DNA of 64,000 nucleotides. Origin: JAICNG01 sp035249985. GTDB lineage: Bacteria; Gemmatimonadota; Gemmatimonadetes; Gemmatimonadales; Gemmatimonadaceae. The first letter of the stretch is position 1, and the number at the start of each line of letters is the position of its first letter. The position numbers and the translations under genes are program-made. Below the pieces are notes generated by a model that worked only from the letters and a program-made list of their open reading frames with translations, was not told the origin of the DNA and made no database searches. The DNA lies in contig DATFFP010000082.1 of the NCBI GenBank assembly GCA_035249985.1, forward strand, positions 1-64,000. The letters run 5' to 3'. Shown here one piece after another: positions 8,870 to 17,683 of the stretch.

Positions 8870-9100
8870 TCAGCTGGGGCGTCGCCCGCGTCGTCCCGCC
8901 ACGACGAGCGCGATGCCCGCCACCAGCGCCACGCCGCCGAGGACGGGACTCATCGGAATGGTCTCCCGCTGCTCGACCGTTGCCCCAATGGGCCCGACCT
9001 GCACCGTCTCGCGCCGCTTCGTGTAGCTGATCCCTTCGAACGCGAGCGCGACCGCGCCGAGGATGATGAGCAGGATGCCGACAAGGGTAGCGACGTTCAT
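8870..9100 (-). CDS. Small two-TM membrane protein (DUF3185-like)
   Basis: A 76-residue protein with one hydrophobic segment at each end (LVGILLIILGAVALAF and LGGVALVAGIALVVAG). Between them is a polar loop with VGPIGATVEQRETIP. The ATG at 9100 was picked because a GGAG lies about 11 bp upstream and the longer frame would run into the 9118 repeat. Small proteins of this type are widespread and their function is unknown. It converges closely (13 bp) on the kinase gene. Confidence 0.72.
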   Translation of the reverse strand: MNVATLVGILLIILGAVALAFEGISYTKRRETVQVGPIGATVEQRETIPMSPVLGGVALVAGIALVVAGRRGRRPS

Positions 9101-9117
9101 GGGGGAGCTCCGGGTCA

Positions 9118-9197
9118 GATTGCGGATTGCGGATTGCGTATGAGACCACATGATGGTGGGCGTCCTAATTGCAATCCGCAATCAGCAATCCGCAATC
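9118..9197. repeat. Inverted repeat, GATTGCG family
   Basis: Left arm 9118-9140 is three GATTGCG units; right arm ~9168-9197 is the inverse with one changed unit (AATCAGCAATCC). It occupies nearly the whole spacer between divergent genes and stops 5 bp before the GTG start at 9203. It therefore cannot be a terminator for either neighbour. Confidence 0.9.
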
Positions 9198-9202
9198 GGC
9201 CT

Positions 9203-10006
9203 GTGTCGCTCCGCTCGATCTCCCTCCGCCGCCGCGGGTCCATGCCGGCGGGATTTCCTTTCGACGTCCCCGTCGTGCGCTCGCTCGAGACGCTCGAGCT
9301 GGCCGCGGGCGTCACCTTCTTCGTCGGCGAGAACGGATCGGGGAAATCCACGCTGCTCGAAGCGATCGCCCTTGCGGCTGAGCTGCCGACCGTCGGGAGC
9401 GAGGAGATGCGCGACGACGCGACCCTCGGCGCGCAACGCGCGCTCGCCAAGCATCTCGCCATGTCGTGGACGACCCGCTCGAAGCGCGGATTCTTCCTTC
9501 GCGCCGAGGATTTCTTCGGCTACGCGAAACGCCTGTCTCGCATGAAGGCGGAGATGCGAGAGCGCATCGCGGAGATCGAGCGCGAGTACGAGGGCCGCTC
9601 TGAGTACGCGCGGGGGCTCGCGATGGGGCCGGCGTACGCGTCGCTGGACGCCATCGAGGGGCAATATGGTGGGGACCTCGATGGCCGTTCACACGGCCAG
9701 AGCTTCCTCACGCTTTTTCAGGCGCGGTTCGTGCCTGGCGGACTACACCTCCTCGACGAGCCGGAGGCGCCGCTGTCGCCGCAGTCGCAGCTCGCGCTCA
9801 TGGCACTCATGCAGGACATGATCGCGGAGGGCGGCCAGTTCGTTGTTGCCACGCACTCTCCCCTCCTTCTCGCCTTCCCCGACGCCACGATCTACACCTT
9901 CGACCGCACCCCACCGGAACGAGTCGAGTTCGAGGATCTCGAGCACGTGAACCTCACGCGCGCGTTCCTGAACGATCCCAAGTCGTTTCTGCGACGCCTC
10001 ACCTGA
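9203..10006 (+). CDS. AAA/ABC-type ATPase, stand-alone (predicted ATPase)
   Basis: A 267-residue cytoplasmic P-loop ATPase. Walker A is GENGSGKST at residues 42-50. A signature-like SHGQSFL is near 170, and Walker B LLDEPEAPLSP has D185 and E186. A His switch is in ATHSPLLLAFP. The layout matches COG3910-type predicted ATPases (AAA_23/AAA_21), which are related to ABC and SMC heads but have no membrane partner. The GTG at 9203 was chosen because homologues begin with a strand like SLRSISLRR just before the PFDVPVVR segment. The frame continues upstream only through the 9118 repeat. Cellular role unknown. Confidence 0.82.
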   Translation: MSLRSISLRRRGSMPAGFPFDVPVVRSLETLELAAGVTFFVGENGSGKSTLLEAIALAAELPTVGSEEMRDDATLGAQRALAKHLAMSWTTRSKRGFFLRAEDFFGYAKRLSRMKAEMRERIAEIEREYEGRSEYARGLAMGPAYASLDAIEGQYGGDLDGRSHGQSFLTLFQARFVPGGLHLLDEPEAPLSPQSQLALMALMQDMIAEGGQFVVATHSPLLLAFPDATIYTFDRTPPERVEFEDLEHVNLTRAFLNDPKSFLRRLT

Positions 10007-10144
10007 GGCGCCGACGCTGCACCGACGGCACTGTAGCTCGAAGTATTTCAGCAGGTTGCGGCTTCACCACTCCGTTCGTCCTTTCTCGGGTCCACATGCC
10101 CTCCGGGCTGGGACCCTTTTGCGCCCCCGCCCCACGATCGCCGT

Positions 10145-12217
10145 ATGGCCGACTTCATCACCGCGGTCTACATCTCGTTCATCATTCAGGCTGGTGGCGC
10201 GCTCCTCACGGCCGCGGTGTTTCGCAGTTTCCAACGGTACTACCAGAAGGCGTATCTCACGCACCTCCAGTGGAGCTGGCTCGCCCTCAGCGTCCACTTG
10301 CTTGCCGGCGCGGTCGGGCTCTACCTCTCGAGCACGTTCGACGCGACGCACCCAGCTCGTCTCCTCGTCAACATCATCGCCGGGATCGCGGGATTCACGC
10401 AGATCCCGCTCGTGCTTTTTGGGACCTATGAGCTGACGACGGGCCACGCAGTCCCCTCGGACCGCGTGCGCCGTGCACTGATCGCCGCCGCAACGACGGG
10501 ACTCGTCACCGCGATCGTGTTCGTGTGGAAGGAAGACGCGGGCTTCGCGCGCTTCCTCGCGCGCGTCGGGCTCCGCGCGATTCTCTCCGGCGCAGGGTTC
10601 CTCGCCGCCGCTTATGGCATCTGGCGCGCGCGCGCCACCGTCCAGGGACTCGGCCCCCGCATGGTGAGCGGCGCGTTCTTCGTCTACGGCCTGCTGCAGC
10701 TTCACTATCTGGGCGTCGCCGTCTACGAGTCCATTTCACAGAACTACCCGGCCTACGTCTCCTACACGGGCTTCCTCGACATCCTGATGTACTTCCTGAT
10801 GGCGCTTGGCACCGTCATCTGGCTGCTCGAGAACGAGCAGAAGACGGCCATGCAGGCCGCCGCGCAAATCCAGCATCTCGCGTATCACGATACGCTGACG
10901 GGTTTGCCCAATCGCCAGCTCTTCCTCGACCGCCTCAATCTCGCCATCTCGCATGCGCACCGGTCGCAGCGGCGGCTGGCCGTGTTCTTTCTCGATCTCG
11001 ATCGCTTCAAGGTCATCAACGATTCGCTCGGGCACGCGATCGGCGATCGGCTGCTGCAATCGATCTCGCGCCGTCTCACCGGCCTGCTCCGCGAAGGCGA
11101 CACCGTTACGCGCATCGGCGGTGACGAGTTCACGATTCTCGTGCCGCATCTGCAGCATTCCGACGACGCCATCGTCGTTGCGCGCAAGGTTCGTGATGCG
11201 CTGAAGCATCCGATCGAGATCGATGGGCGCGAGCTCTACGTCTCGACGAGCATCGGCATCTCACTCTATCCGAACGACGGCGAAGACGCGAACGCCCTGC
11301 TGCGCAACGCCGACGCCGCCATGTACCGCGCCAAGGCGCAGGGCCGCGACACCTTCCGTCTCTACGCGCCGGCGATGAACGCGAAGGCGCTCGAGCAGCT
11401 CGCGCTCGAGAACGGACTGCGAAAGGCGATCGCGAATGGGGAGCTGATCATGCACTATCAGCCCATCGTCAGCTTCGCGACGAGCCGCGTCATTGGCGTC
11501 GAGGCCCTCATTCGGTGGAATCACCCCGAGCTGGGGCTGCTCTATCCCGCGGACTTCATTTCCCTCGCCGAAGCCACCGGCCTGATCGGCCCGTTAGGCG
11601 AGTGGTCGCTGAAGGAGGCGTGCACGCAGGTGAAGACGCTGCGCGAGCGCGGGCTCAATCTGCATGCGGCCTGTAACCTGTCGGTGCGGCAGATTCAGCA
11701 GCTCGACTTCGTCGAGACGATCTCATCGATCCTGCACGACACCGGGCTCCCGGCCGAGGCACTGGACCTCGAGATCACCGAGAGCATCGCGATGCAGAGT
11801 GACGACGACACCATCGAGAAGCTGCGCGCGGTGAAGCGACTCGGCGTGAGCATCTCGATCGACGACTTCGGCACGGGCTACTCCTCGCTCAGCGCGCTGC
11901 GCCTCTTCCCGGTGGACTCGCTCAAGATCGACCAGTCCTTCGTGCACGACATCACCGCGACCTCGGGCGACGCGGCGATCGCCACCGCGGTGATCGCGAT
12001 GGCCCACTCCCTCGACCTGACGGTGATCGCCGAGGGTGTCGAAACCGAAGGCCAGCTGGCGTTCCTCCGCGGCCGCGGGTGTAACGCCTACCAGGGCTAC
12101 TACGTGAGCCACCCGCTGACGGCAGAGGAGTGCGAGGCCGTGATCAGGGCGCACGACGGGATGCCGATTCGCGTCGAGAAGAAGCGGAAGACTGGGCGGG
12201 TGGCGAAAGCAGGATAG
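10145..12217 (+). CDS. Membrane-bound GGDEF-EAL cyclic-di-GMP protein
   Basis: A 690-residue protein. Residues 1-~225 form about seven hydrophobic segments, giving a membrane sensor module of unknown ligand. The GGDEF domain follows (YHDTLTGLPNR, then GGDEF at 325-329), with an RxxD inhibitory site five residues before it (REGD). The EAL domain starts at 453 and keeps the expected motifs: EAL, NLSVRQ, LEITES, DDFGTGYSS, K in SLKIDQSF and AEGVET. Both the cyclase and phosphodiesterase halves therefore look intact, and which dominates cannot be told. The stop codon TAG at 12215 lies in the left arm of the following repeat. Confidence 0.93.
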   Translation: MADFITAVYISFIIQAGGALLTAAVFRSFQRYYQKAYLTHLQWSWLALSVHLLAGAVGLYLSSTFDATHPARLLVNIIAGIAGFTQIPLVLFGTYELTTGHAVPSDRVRRALIAAATTGLVTAIVFVWKEDAGFARFLARVGLRAILSGAGFLAAAYGIWRARATVQGLGPRMVSGAFFVYGLLQLHYLGVAVYESISQNYPAYVSYTGFLDILMYFLMALGTVIWLLENEQKTAMQAAAQIQHLAYHDTLTGLPNRQLFLDRLNLAISHAHRSQRRLAVFFLDLDRFKVINDSLGHAIGDRLLQSISRRLTGLLREGDTVTRIGGDEFTILVPHLQHSDDAIVVARKVRDALKHPIEIDGRELYVSTSIGISLYPNDGEDANALLRNADAAMYRAKAQGRDTFRLYAPAMNAKALEQLALENGLRKAIANGELIMHYQPIVSFATSRVIGVEALIRWNHPELGLLYPADFISLAEATGLIGPLGEWSLKEACTQVKTLRERGLNLHAACNLSVRQIQQLDFVETISSILHDTGLPAEALDLEITESIAMQSDDDTIEKLRAVKRLGVSISIDDFGTGYSSLSALRLFPVDSLKIDQSFVHDITATSGDAAIATAVIAMAHSLDLTVIAEGVETEGQLAFLRGRGCNAYQGYYVSHPLTAEECEAVIRAHDGMPIRVEKKRKTGRVAKAG

Positions 12218-12359
12218 GGGTCAGGAGTCAGGAGTCGGGGATCAGGGAAGGAAAGGGGCCGCCGCGCTTCGCGCGGGCGGCCCTCATCAGATGAGCGCGG
12301 CAGCTTCGCTGCCGCGCCTTACCACCCCTGATCCCTGACTCCTGACTCCTGACCCCTAT
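12213..12359. repeat. Inverted repeat with nested hairpins, GTCAGGG family
   Basis: Outer arms start with ATAGGGGTCAGGAGTCAGG and are complementary over about 34 nt. The interior holds two further GC-rich hairpins: about 12257-12282 (GGCCGCCGCGC with GCGGGCGGCC) and 12295-12317 (GCGCGGCAGC, loop TTC, GCTGCCGCGC). It lies between convergent genes; the left arm supplies the upstream gene's TAG stop. Confidence 0.92.
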
Positions 12360-12361
12360 TT

Positions 12362-13924
12362 CTATCGAACGCGAATCGCATCCGCAATCACGACATACCC
12401 GGGAGTCGTCCAGCGCGACAGCTGCACTCTATTCCACCCCGCCGGAAAGAACCACGCCCCCAACGTGTTCCACCGACCGCCGTTTAATTGCTGCGACACG
12501 TACACCGTCGCGAGCCGCGCCCCGGTGGACGTCGACACCACGAACGGCGCGCTCGGCGCCCGGTTCGTGCCTGACGTCCACCAGGCGTCGATCGTTCGCG
12601 TCGCCGGTGCGTCGAGATAGAACCAGAAGGTCGCCGGATCGCTCACCGGTTGCGTCGCGGCAAAGGCGTACCCGGTGCCGTAATGTCCCGCGGTGGCCGC
12701 GGATTCGGTCCACGACGCGGAGATCTCTACGCGCCCGCGTGTGGGGTCGTTCGCGCCGTTGTTGCTGTCAATGATGAGCGTGCTGCCGCAGTGCTGGTCG
12801 ATCCGCCGCAGGTAGTCCGCCCACGGCCAGCTCGCACCCGGATCGGTTCGGTTGTAGGGCTGCAGCGTTCCATGTCCGACGATGTGGAGCTGATCGCGCG
12901 GGATGCCGCGATCCCGCGTGATGTCGCAGACGAGCCGGGCTGACGCGTCGATCTGCGATGTCGACCACGACGTCTGCGACGCGAAGCCGGCGTGCTCGAT
13001 GCCGATCGTGAAGTGGTTGCTCTGCTGCCCGTTGCGCGCGCAGTCGTGATTGCCGTTCAACCTGCAGTCGTAGGTCGCCGCGATGTGCCACGCACGCTTC
13101 GGCTCCTCGACGAGCTGCGAGATCTCGGAGCCATCCTCGTTCACCACGTAGTGCGCGCTCACGTTCGAGACGGGATTGACGAGCCACGACCAGCACCCGG
13201 CGTAGTTTCCCTCGCACGTGTGGATGATGATCATGTGCGGAATGCCTGCGTCCCCCGACGCGCGCTCGTCGAAGTTGGGCGACGGCCTCCATGTCGCACT
13301 GCCGAAGTCGACGCTGGACGTCGTGATGATCGACGGGCGCGGGAAGAGGACGTCGACATCGAGGCGCGGGATGCGCGTGACGACTCGCCCGCGGTGCTTC
13401 ACATCCAGCCCGCGACGCAGCAGCCCGTAGACGGCCTCGTGCACGTACGACCCCACTGCCTGCGGATGCGAGATTCCCGAGTATCGCGCGACGGCGGCCG
13501 CCCAGTCTCCGAGACGCGTGCGATCGACCGAGAGCTCCTCACCGTACGCACGAAGCAGCGCCGCCGCCGCCCGTATATTGGAGCGGGCATCTGTCTGCGC
13601 TGCCTCCACCGACACGCCAGCCAGTGCCGCGCCACGGGTGAGTCGCTCACCACGCAACGCCATCACGCCGAAGGCCGGCGGTTGTCCGTCGAATTCCGCG
13701 TCGCCGCGAACCATCTGCATTCGCGTTTCGGCGAAGGCCACGGCCTTGAGGAGCGCCGATGGAACGCCAAACTCCCGTGCCGCCTCCTCGAAGTGCACGT
13801 CGAGCGGCCCGGCCTGCAGCGTGGCCGATGACGCGACGTCCGTCACGCGCGTCGGCAGGTCCGAGCAGGCGAGCATGACCGGGACTACGAGCCCCGGCAG
13901 CAGGAAGGATCGAGTTCGTCGCAT
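12362..13924 (-). CDS. N-acetylmuramoyl-L-alanine amidase lipoprotein with lytic-transglycosylase-like domain
   Basis: A 520-residue lipoprotein (lipobox M-L-A-C, Cys20). Residues ~45-150 resemble a lysozyme/transglycosylase-like helical domain, with VPSALLKAVAFAETR (catalytic-type Glu) and FGVMALRG. Residues ~225-375 are an Amidase_2 domain: IIIHTCEG gives one zinc His, and HIVGHGTLQPYNRTDPG gives the second His and the Asp ligand. The last ~130 residues resemble the golvesin C-terminal beta domain (WTTPGYVVIADAIRVR). It probably cuts peptidoglycan or peptidoglycan fragments from an outer-membrane anchor. The ATG at 13924 starts the lipoprotein signal; the frame is open upstream but lacks a signal there. 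Confidence 0.85.
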   Translation of the reverse strand: MRRTRSFLLPGLVVPVMLACSDLPTRVTDVASSATLQAGPLDVHFEEAAREFGVPSALLKAVAFAETRMQMVRGDAEFDGQPPAFGVMALRGERLTRGAALAGVSVEAAQTDARSNIRAAAALLRAYGEELSVDRTRLGDWAAAVARYSGISHPQAVGSYVHEAVYGLLRRGLDVKHRGRVVTRIPRLDVDVLFPRPSIITTSSVDFGSATWRPSPNFDERASGDAGIPHMIIIHTCEGNYAGCWSWLVNPVSNVSAHYVVNEDGSEISQLVEEPKRAWHIAATYDCRLNGNHDCARNGQQSNHFTIGIEHAGFASQTSWSTSQIDASARLVCDITRDRGIPRDQLHIVGHGTLQPYNRTDPGASWPWADYLRRIDQHCGSTLIIDSNNGANDPTRGRVEISASWTESAATAGHYGTGYAFAATQPVSDPATFWFYLDAPATRTIDAWWTSGTNRAPSAPFVVSTSTGARLATVYVSQQLNGGRWNTLGAWFFPAGWNRVQLSRWTTPGYVVIADAIRVR

Positions 13925-14057
13925 CGAGTAGTAGTACCGCCCGAGACGTGATAGTGTTCTCGGCAAACCGGGCCAGGGGGGAAAGAGAGGGTCAACGGCG
14001 GCTGCGGCCGCTTGGCCCGCCCTGTCTTCCAGCTCCTTGGCCCCCTGCCCGTTCTGA

Positions 14058-15281
14058 ATGTCCGGTCCGCTTCTCCTCATCCTGGCAGTCGCGGTCGCGT
14101 ACCTCGCGGCGCACGTCGCCTTCGACTGGCTCGCGCGGCGCTTCCTCATCATCTCGGGCGCCGAGTATCTGTTGCTCGGCATTCTGCTCGGGCCGCAGAT
14201 CGCGAACGTGCTGTCGGTCGACGTCATGGCGAGCTTCTCCCCGCTCGTGACGCTGTCACTGGGGTGGGTAGGCGCGATCGTGGGAACACAGTTTCACATC
14301 CCATCGCTCGTCCGCGTGCGCGCGCTGTCGTATCGCGTCGCCTTCGGGGAAGCGATGTTGACGCTGCTCTTCGTGGGGCTGGTCGAGCTCGCGGCGATGG
14401 AGTGGTGGCTCGGCATGAGCGAGGTGGAAGCGGTGGCGCCCGCCGTCGCACTCGGTGCCATTGCCGCGGTCTCAGCGCCCGCGGGAATCGGCATCGTCGC
14501 CCGCCATCTCGGTCGACGGAGCGCGCTCCTGCGCCAGCTGGAGATCACCACGGCGATCGATGCGCTCGTGGCGATCGTGGCGATCGGGTTGCTGCTCGCC
14601 ATTCGCCACCCCGGTGACATGGCCGTCTCTCGGCCGATCACGCCTACCGAATGGGTGGTGATCAGCCTGGGTATCGGGATCATCGGCGGCGTGATGTTCG
14701 AGCTCTTCCTCGGCGGCGAGCGCGACGAGGATCGGCTGTTCATCTCGCTGGCCGGAGCGATCATCCTCACCAGCGGCGCCGCGGCGTTTCTGCATCTGTC
14801 ACCGATCTTCACGGCGATGGTGATGAGCGCGACGCTGGTGAACCTCTCGAGCAATCGGGAGGCGATCGTGCGCACCCTGCACTCGTCGGAGCGGCCCTTC
14901 TATTTCGTGCTGCTGATCTTTGCCGGCGCATCGTGGGAGCCGAGTCTGCGGGCATGGGTGATTCCCGTGCTGCTGTATCTCCTGGCGCGTGCGATCGCGA
15001 AGAGCGGTGGCGCCCGGCTCGCGGCGCGGATGACGGGCACCCTGACGACGCTGGGGCCGCAGTGGGGACGCGCGCTACTTGGACAGGGTCCGCTCGCTCT
15101 CGCGCTCGGTCTCGAGTACGTGCGCATGCCAAACGCGCCGGTACCCAACGTGGTGTTTACCGCCGCCATTGCCGCGGTGCTGCTGCTCGACATCTCCTCG
15201 GCCTGGATGGTCCATTCGGTCGTCGAGCCGCTGACCGCTGATGCCGATCGCACGCCGCGGCCGGCGGGAGACGTCTCGTGA
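14058..15281 (+). CDS. CPA2-type cation:proton antiporter (first of a pair)
   Basis: A 407-residue integral membrane protein with about 11-12 hydrophobic segments, starting with LLILAVAVAYLAAHVAF. It is a Na+/H+ exchanger-type transporter (KefB/NhaP-like) without a C-terminal RCK/TrkA domain. It probably exchanges Na+ or K+ for H+ across the inner membrane. Its stop overlaps the GTG start of the next antiporter by 4 bp (GTGA), so the two are translationally coupled. The start is 133 bp from the divergent amidase gene. Confidence 0.82.
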   Translation: MSGPLLLILAVAVAYLAAHVAFDWLARRFLIISGAEYLLLGILLGPQIANVLSVDVMASFSPLVTLSLGWVGAIVGTQFHIPSLVRVRALSYRVAFGEAMLTLLFVGLVELAAMEWWLGMSEVEAVAPAVALGAIAAVSAPAGIGIVARHLGRRSALLRQLEITTAIDALVAIVAIGLLLAIRHPGDMAVSRPITPTEWVVISLGIGIIGGVMFELFLGGERDEDRLFISLAGAIILTSGAAAFLHLSPIFTAMVMSATLVNLSSNREAIVRTLHSSERPFYFVLLIFAGASWEPSLRAWVIPVLLYLLARAIAKSGGARLAARMTGTLTTLGPQWGRALLGQGPLALALGLEYVRMPNAPVPNVVFTAAIAAVLLLDISSAWMVHSVVEPLTADADRTPRPAGDVS

Positions 15282-16624
15282 GGCGCGCTGTCATCCTGCT
15301 CCTGCTCTGGGGCGGCATGGAGCTGCTGCTGTCACTCGACAAGGGCGATCACACCGCGAGCTCCGAGACGCTGCTCGTCTTCGGCTTCCTCATCCTCGCG
15401 GCGTACACGGTCGGCGAGATCGTCACCCTGGTGCAGCTGCCGAAGGTCACCGGCTATCTCGCCGCTGGCATCCTCTTCGGCCCGTCGGCGTTAGGCGTCA
15501 TCTCGCTGCATTCGATCGCCGAGCTGGCTCCGGTGAGCCGGCTGGCGGTGGCGCTGATCGCGTTTCTTGCCGGTGCAGAGCTGCGCTGGACCGAGCTCCG
15601 TGACCGCGCCAAGCCGCTCCTGACCATGCTCGGAATGGAGCTGGCGCTGTCGTTCGCGGCGATCATGGGGCTTCTCGTTGTCGCCCGATCCTACGTTCCG
15701 TTTTTGGCCGGGTTGCCGATGCCGGACACCCTTGTGCTGGCGGCGTTGTTCGCGTCGGTCGCAATCGTGCACTCTCCGGCCGTAGTGATGGCGCTGCTCA
15801 CCGAGACGCGGGCGCGCGGCCCGGTGGCGCGAACCACCCTCGGCATGGTGCTCGTCGCCGACATCGTGGTCGTGCTGCTCTTCAGTGGACTCCTCGCCAT
15901 CACGCGAACGGCGGTGCCCACGAGCGCATCGGCCAGCGGTCCCTCTCTGGGGATGGTCGCCTGGGAAATCGGCGGTTCACTCCTCGTGGGTGCGGCGCTT
16001 GGCGGCGCGATCGCGCTCTACATGCGATTCGTGAAGCGGGAGCTCCTGCTGTTCGCGATCGTCGTGACGTTCTTCGGCAGCGAGATCGCGCGACTGGCGC
16101 ACGTGGAGGTACTGCTGACGTTGCTGGTCGCCGGCTTCGTGGTCGAGAACGGAACGAAACAGGGTGCGGCCGAGCTCCTGCATGCGATGGAGCGATCGGC
16201 CGCTCCGGTGTTCGTCGTGTTCTTCGCGCTCGCGGGTGCGGCGATCATCGTGCGCGACGTGCTTCTGATCTGGCCAATCGCGGTCGCGATCGTCGCCGTC
16301 CGTGCCCTCGCCATCGGTTTCGGCTGTCACGTTGGGGCGCGCATTTCACGAGCTGGCGACATGGAGCGCCGCTACGTGTGGATGGGGCTCGTGGCGCAAG
16401 CAGGCGTCGCCATCGGGCTGGTGGCGGTGGTGTCGGAAGTCTACCCCGAGCGCGGCTCGCAGATGGCGACGTTATTCCTCGCGGTGATCGCGATCAATCA
16501 GCTGTTAGGCCCGGTGCTTTCGCGCATCGCACTCAAGAACAGTGGCGAGATCGAGACAGGGGCTAGCGGCCAGGGTTCGAGTGAGCCCGCTGTGGTGGCG
16601 GAGACGGCGGCGCGGGCTCCGTGA
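15278..16624 (+). CDS. CPA2-type cation:proton antiporter (second of a pair)
   Basis: A 448-residue integral membrane protein with about 12-13 hydrophobic segments. Its core has a Na_H_exchanger pattern: VTGYLAAGILFGPSALGV, FLAGAELRW, and VLAALFASVAIVHSPAVVMAL. It has no RCK domain and ends in a ~35-residue polar tail. It begins at GTG 15278 inside the previous gene's stop. The pair is related but clearly diverged, so an old duplication working as two subunits or two specificities is possible. Confidence 0.85.
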   Translation: MRRAVILLLLWGGMELLLSLDKGDHTASSETLLVFGFLILAAYTVGEIVTLVQLPKVTGYLAAGILFGPSALGVISLHSIAELAPVSRLAVALIAFLAGAELRWTELRDRAKPLLTMLGMELALSFAAIMGLLVVARSYVPFLAGLPMPDTLVLAALFASVAIVHSPAVVMALLTETRARGPVARTTLGMVLVADIVVVLLFSGLLAITRTAVPTSASASGPSLGMVAWEIGGSLLVGAALGGAIALYMRFVKRELLLFAIVVTFFGSEIARLAHVEVLLTLLVAGFVVENGTKQGAAELLHAMERSAAPVFVVFFALAGAAIIVRDVLLIWPIAVAIVAVRALAIGFGCHVGARISRAGDMERRYVWMGLVAQAGVAIGLVAVVSEVYPERGSQMATLFLAVIAINQLLGPVLSRIALKNSGEIETGASGQGSSEPAVVAETAARAP

Positions 16625-16638
16625 GACGCATTCCTGAA

Positions 16639-16830
16639 ATCAAGGTTCAAAGTTGGGACGCGGATTCAGCGGGTTCAGCGGATTTTGCGATCGTTCCTGG
16701 CGCCATGAACCTTCCTCGCGCAGGGAAAAGACCACTGCTGTTTGCTCCTGTAGAGGAGAGATCGCGCCGCGGGGGACAATCCGTGGAATCAGCTAGATCC
16801 GCGAATCCGTGTCCACCCTTGAACCTTGAT
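16639..16830. repeat. Long imperfect inverted repeat, CGGATT/TTCAGCGG type
   Basis: The outer 12 nt ATCAAGGTTCAA pair exactly with TTGAACCTTGAT. Further in, CGCGGATTCAGCGGGTTCAG pairs imperfectly with a run containing CTAGATCCGCGAATCCGTG. The loop is about 85 nt with no ORF. It fills the space between convergent genes ending at 16624 and 16859. Confidence 0.8.
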
Positions 16831-16858
16831 GGCAGTAATGATCATGCCCCAGCAGCGA

Positions 16859-17584
16859 CTAGTGCTTATGCCCACCCGCATGCTGCGCCTCGAACCCCTC
16901 GTCGAGCGAGACGTGCACCATCCAGCCGAACATCTGCGGGATGAATCGCGCGTTCTCACGCTCGCACTCGGCTTTGGTGCTGATCGCGCCGGCAGGGCCG
17001 AATTTCATCTGCCCATTCACCGTCTCGCGCCATCGCTGCCGGTCCCTCGGCCGGGGCGCGCAGATGTTCACGTGGGCGTGCCACTGCGCGAGGCTGAGCG
17101 GGACGCGCGCATTGAGCTCGTCAGGTGTCGCGTCCTTGCGGGCCACGTACATCGCGCCGACGAGCGTATAGCCGCCATCCGGACGGCGCTCGTACAACAG
17201 TGAGCTCGGCTTCCGCGCGTCGAACGACCGGCCCTCCCAGATCGCGCGCCCATAGTTGGTGAAGTGGTACACCTTCATCGGCACGTTCGGCAGGAAGATC
17301 CTGTAGCCATCCGCGATCGCCTTGCGATAGTCGCGATATGGCTCGATCCCCTCGCGCAGGCCGCGCAGAATCTCGGCGCCACGCGCACTGTCGCGCGCAT
17401 CGGGCGCGCGCATCGCCGTCAGCTTGAGGTGCGGCGTCTGCACGATCGGGCCGCCCATGGCGGCGGCACCGCCCGCGGAGGTCGGATCGGCATCGGTCGC
17501 ATGTGCATGGTCGTGGCTCTGCGCGCAGGCGAGTGCCGGGATCAGGCTCGCAATCCCGAGAACGACAGCGGATCGAATCGACAT
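16859..17584 (-). CDS. Secreted protein of unknown function with His-rich ends
   Basis: A 241-residue protein with a signal peptide (cleavage near A-C-A-Q). The mature N-terminus SHDHAHATDAD and the C-terminus HAGGHKH are His-rich, suggesting metal binding at the two tails. The centre has conserved-looking segments: DGYRIFLPNVPMKVYHFTNY and SLAQWHAHVNICAPRP, the latter with His-x-His and Cys. I do not recognise a named family. It is probably periplasmic. No clear partner gene; the gene at 17684 lies upstream on the same strand. Confidence 0.72.
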   Translation of the reverse strand: MSIRSAVVLGIASLIPALACAQSHDHAHATDADPTSAGGAAAMGGPIVQTPHLKLTAMRAPDARDSARGAEILRGLREGIEPYRDYRKAIADGYRIFLPNVPMKVYHFTNYGRAIWEGRSFDARKPSSLLYERRPDGGYTLVGAMYVARKDATPDELNARVPLSLAQWHAHVNICAPRPRDRQRWRETVNGQMKFGPAGAISTKAECERENARFIPQMFGWMVHVSLDEGFEAQHAGGHKH

Positions 17585-17683
17585 TGGTCCTCCATGAAGT
17601 CACGGTCGCGGGTGACTACGGACTGATACCCCGCGCCGCGTACTTCGTTGGACGACTCACGCCCTGCCGTCGTTAAGCGTCCC

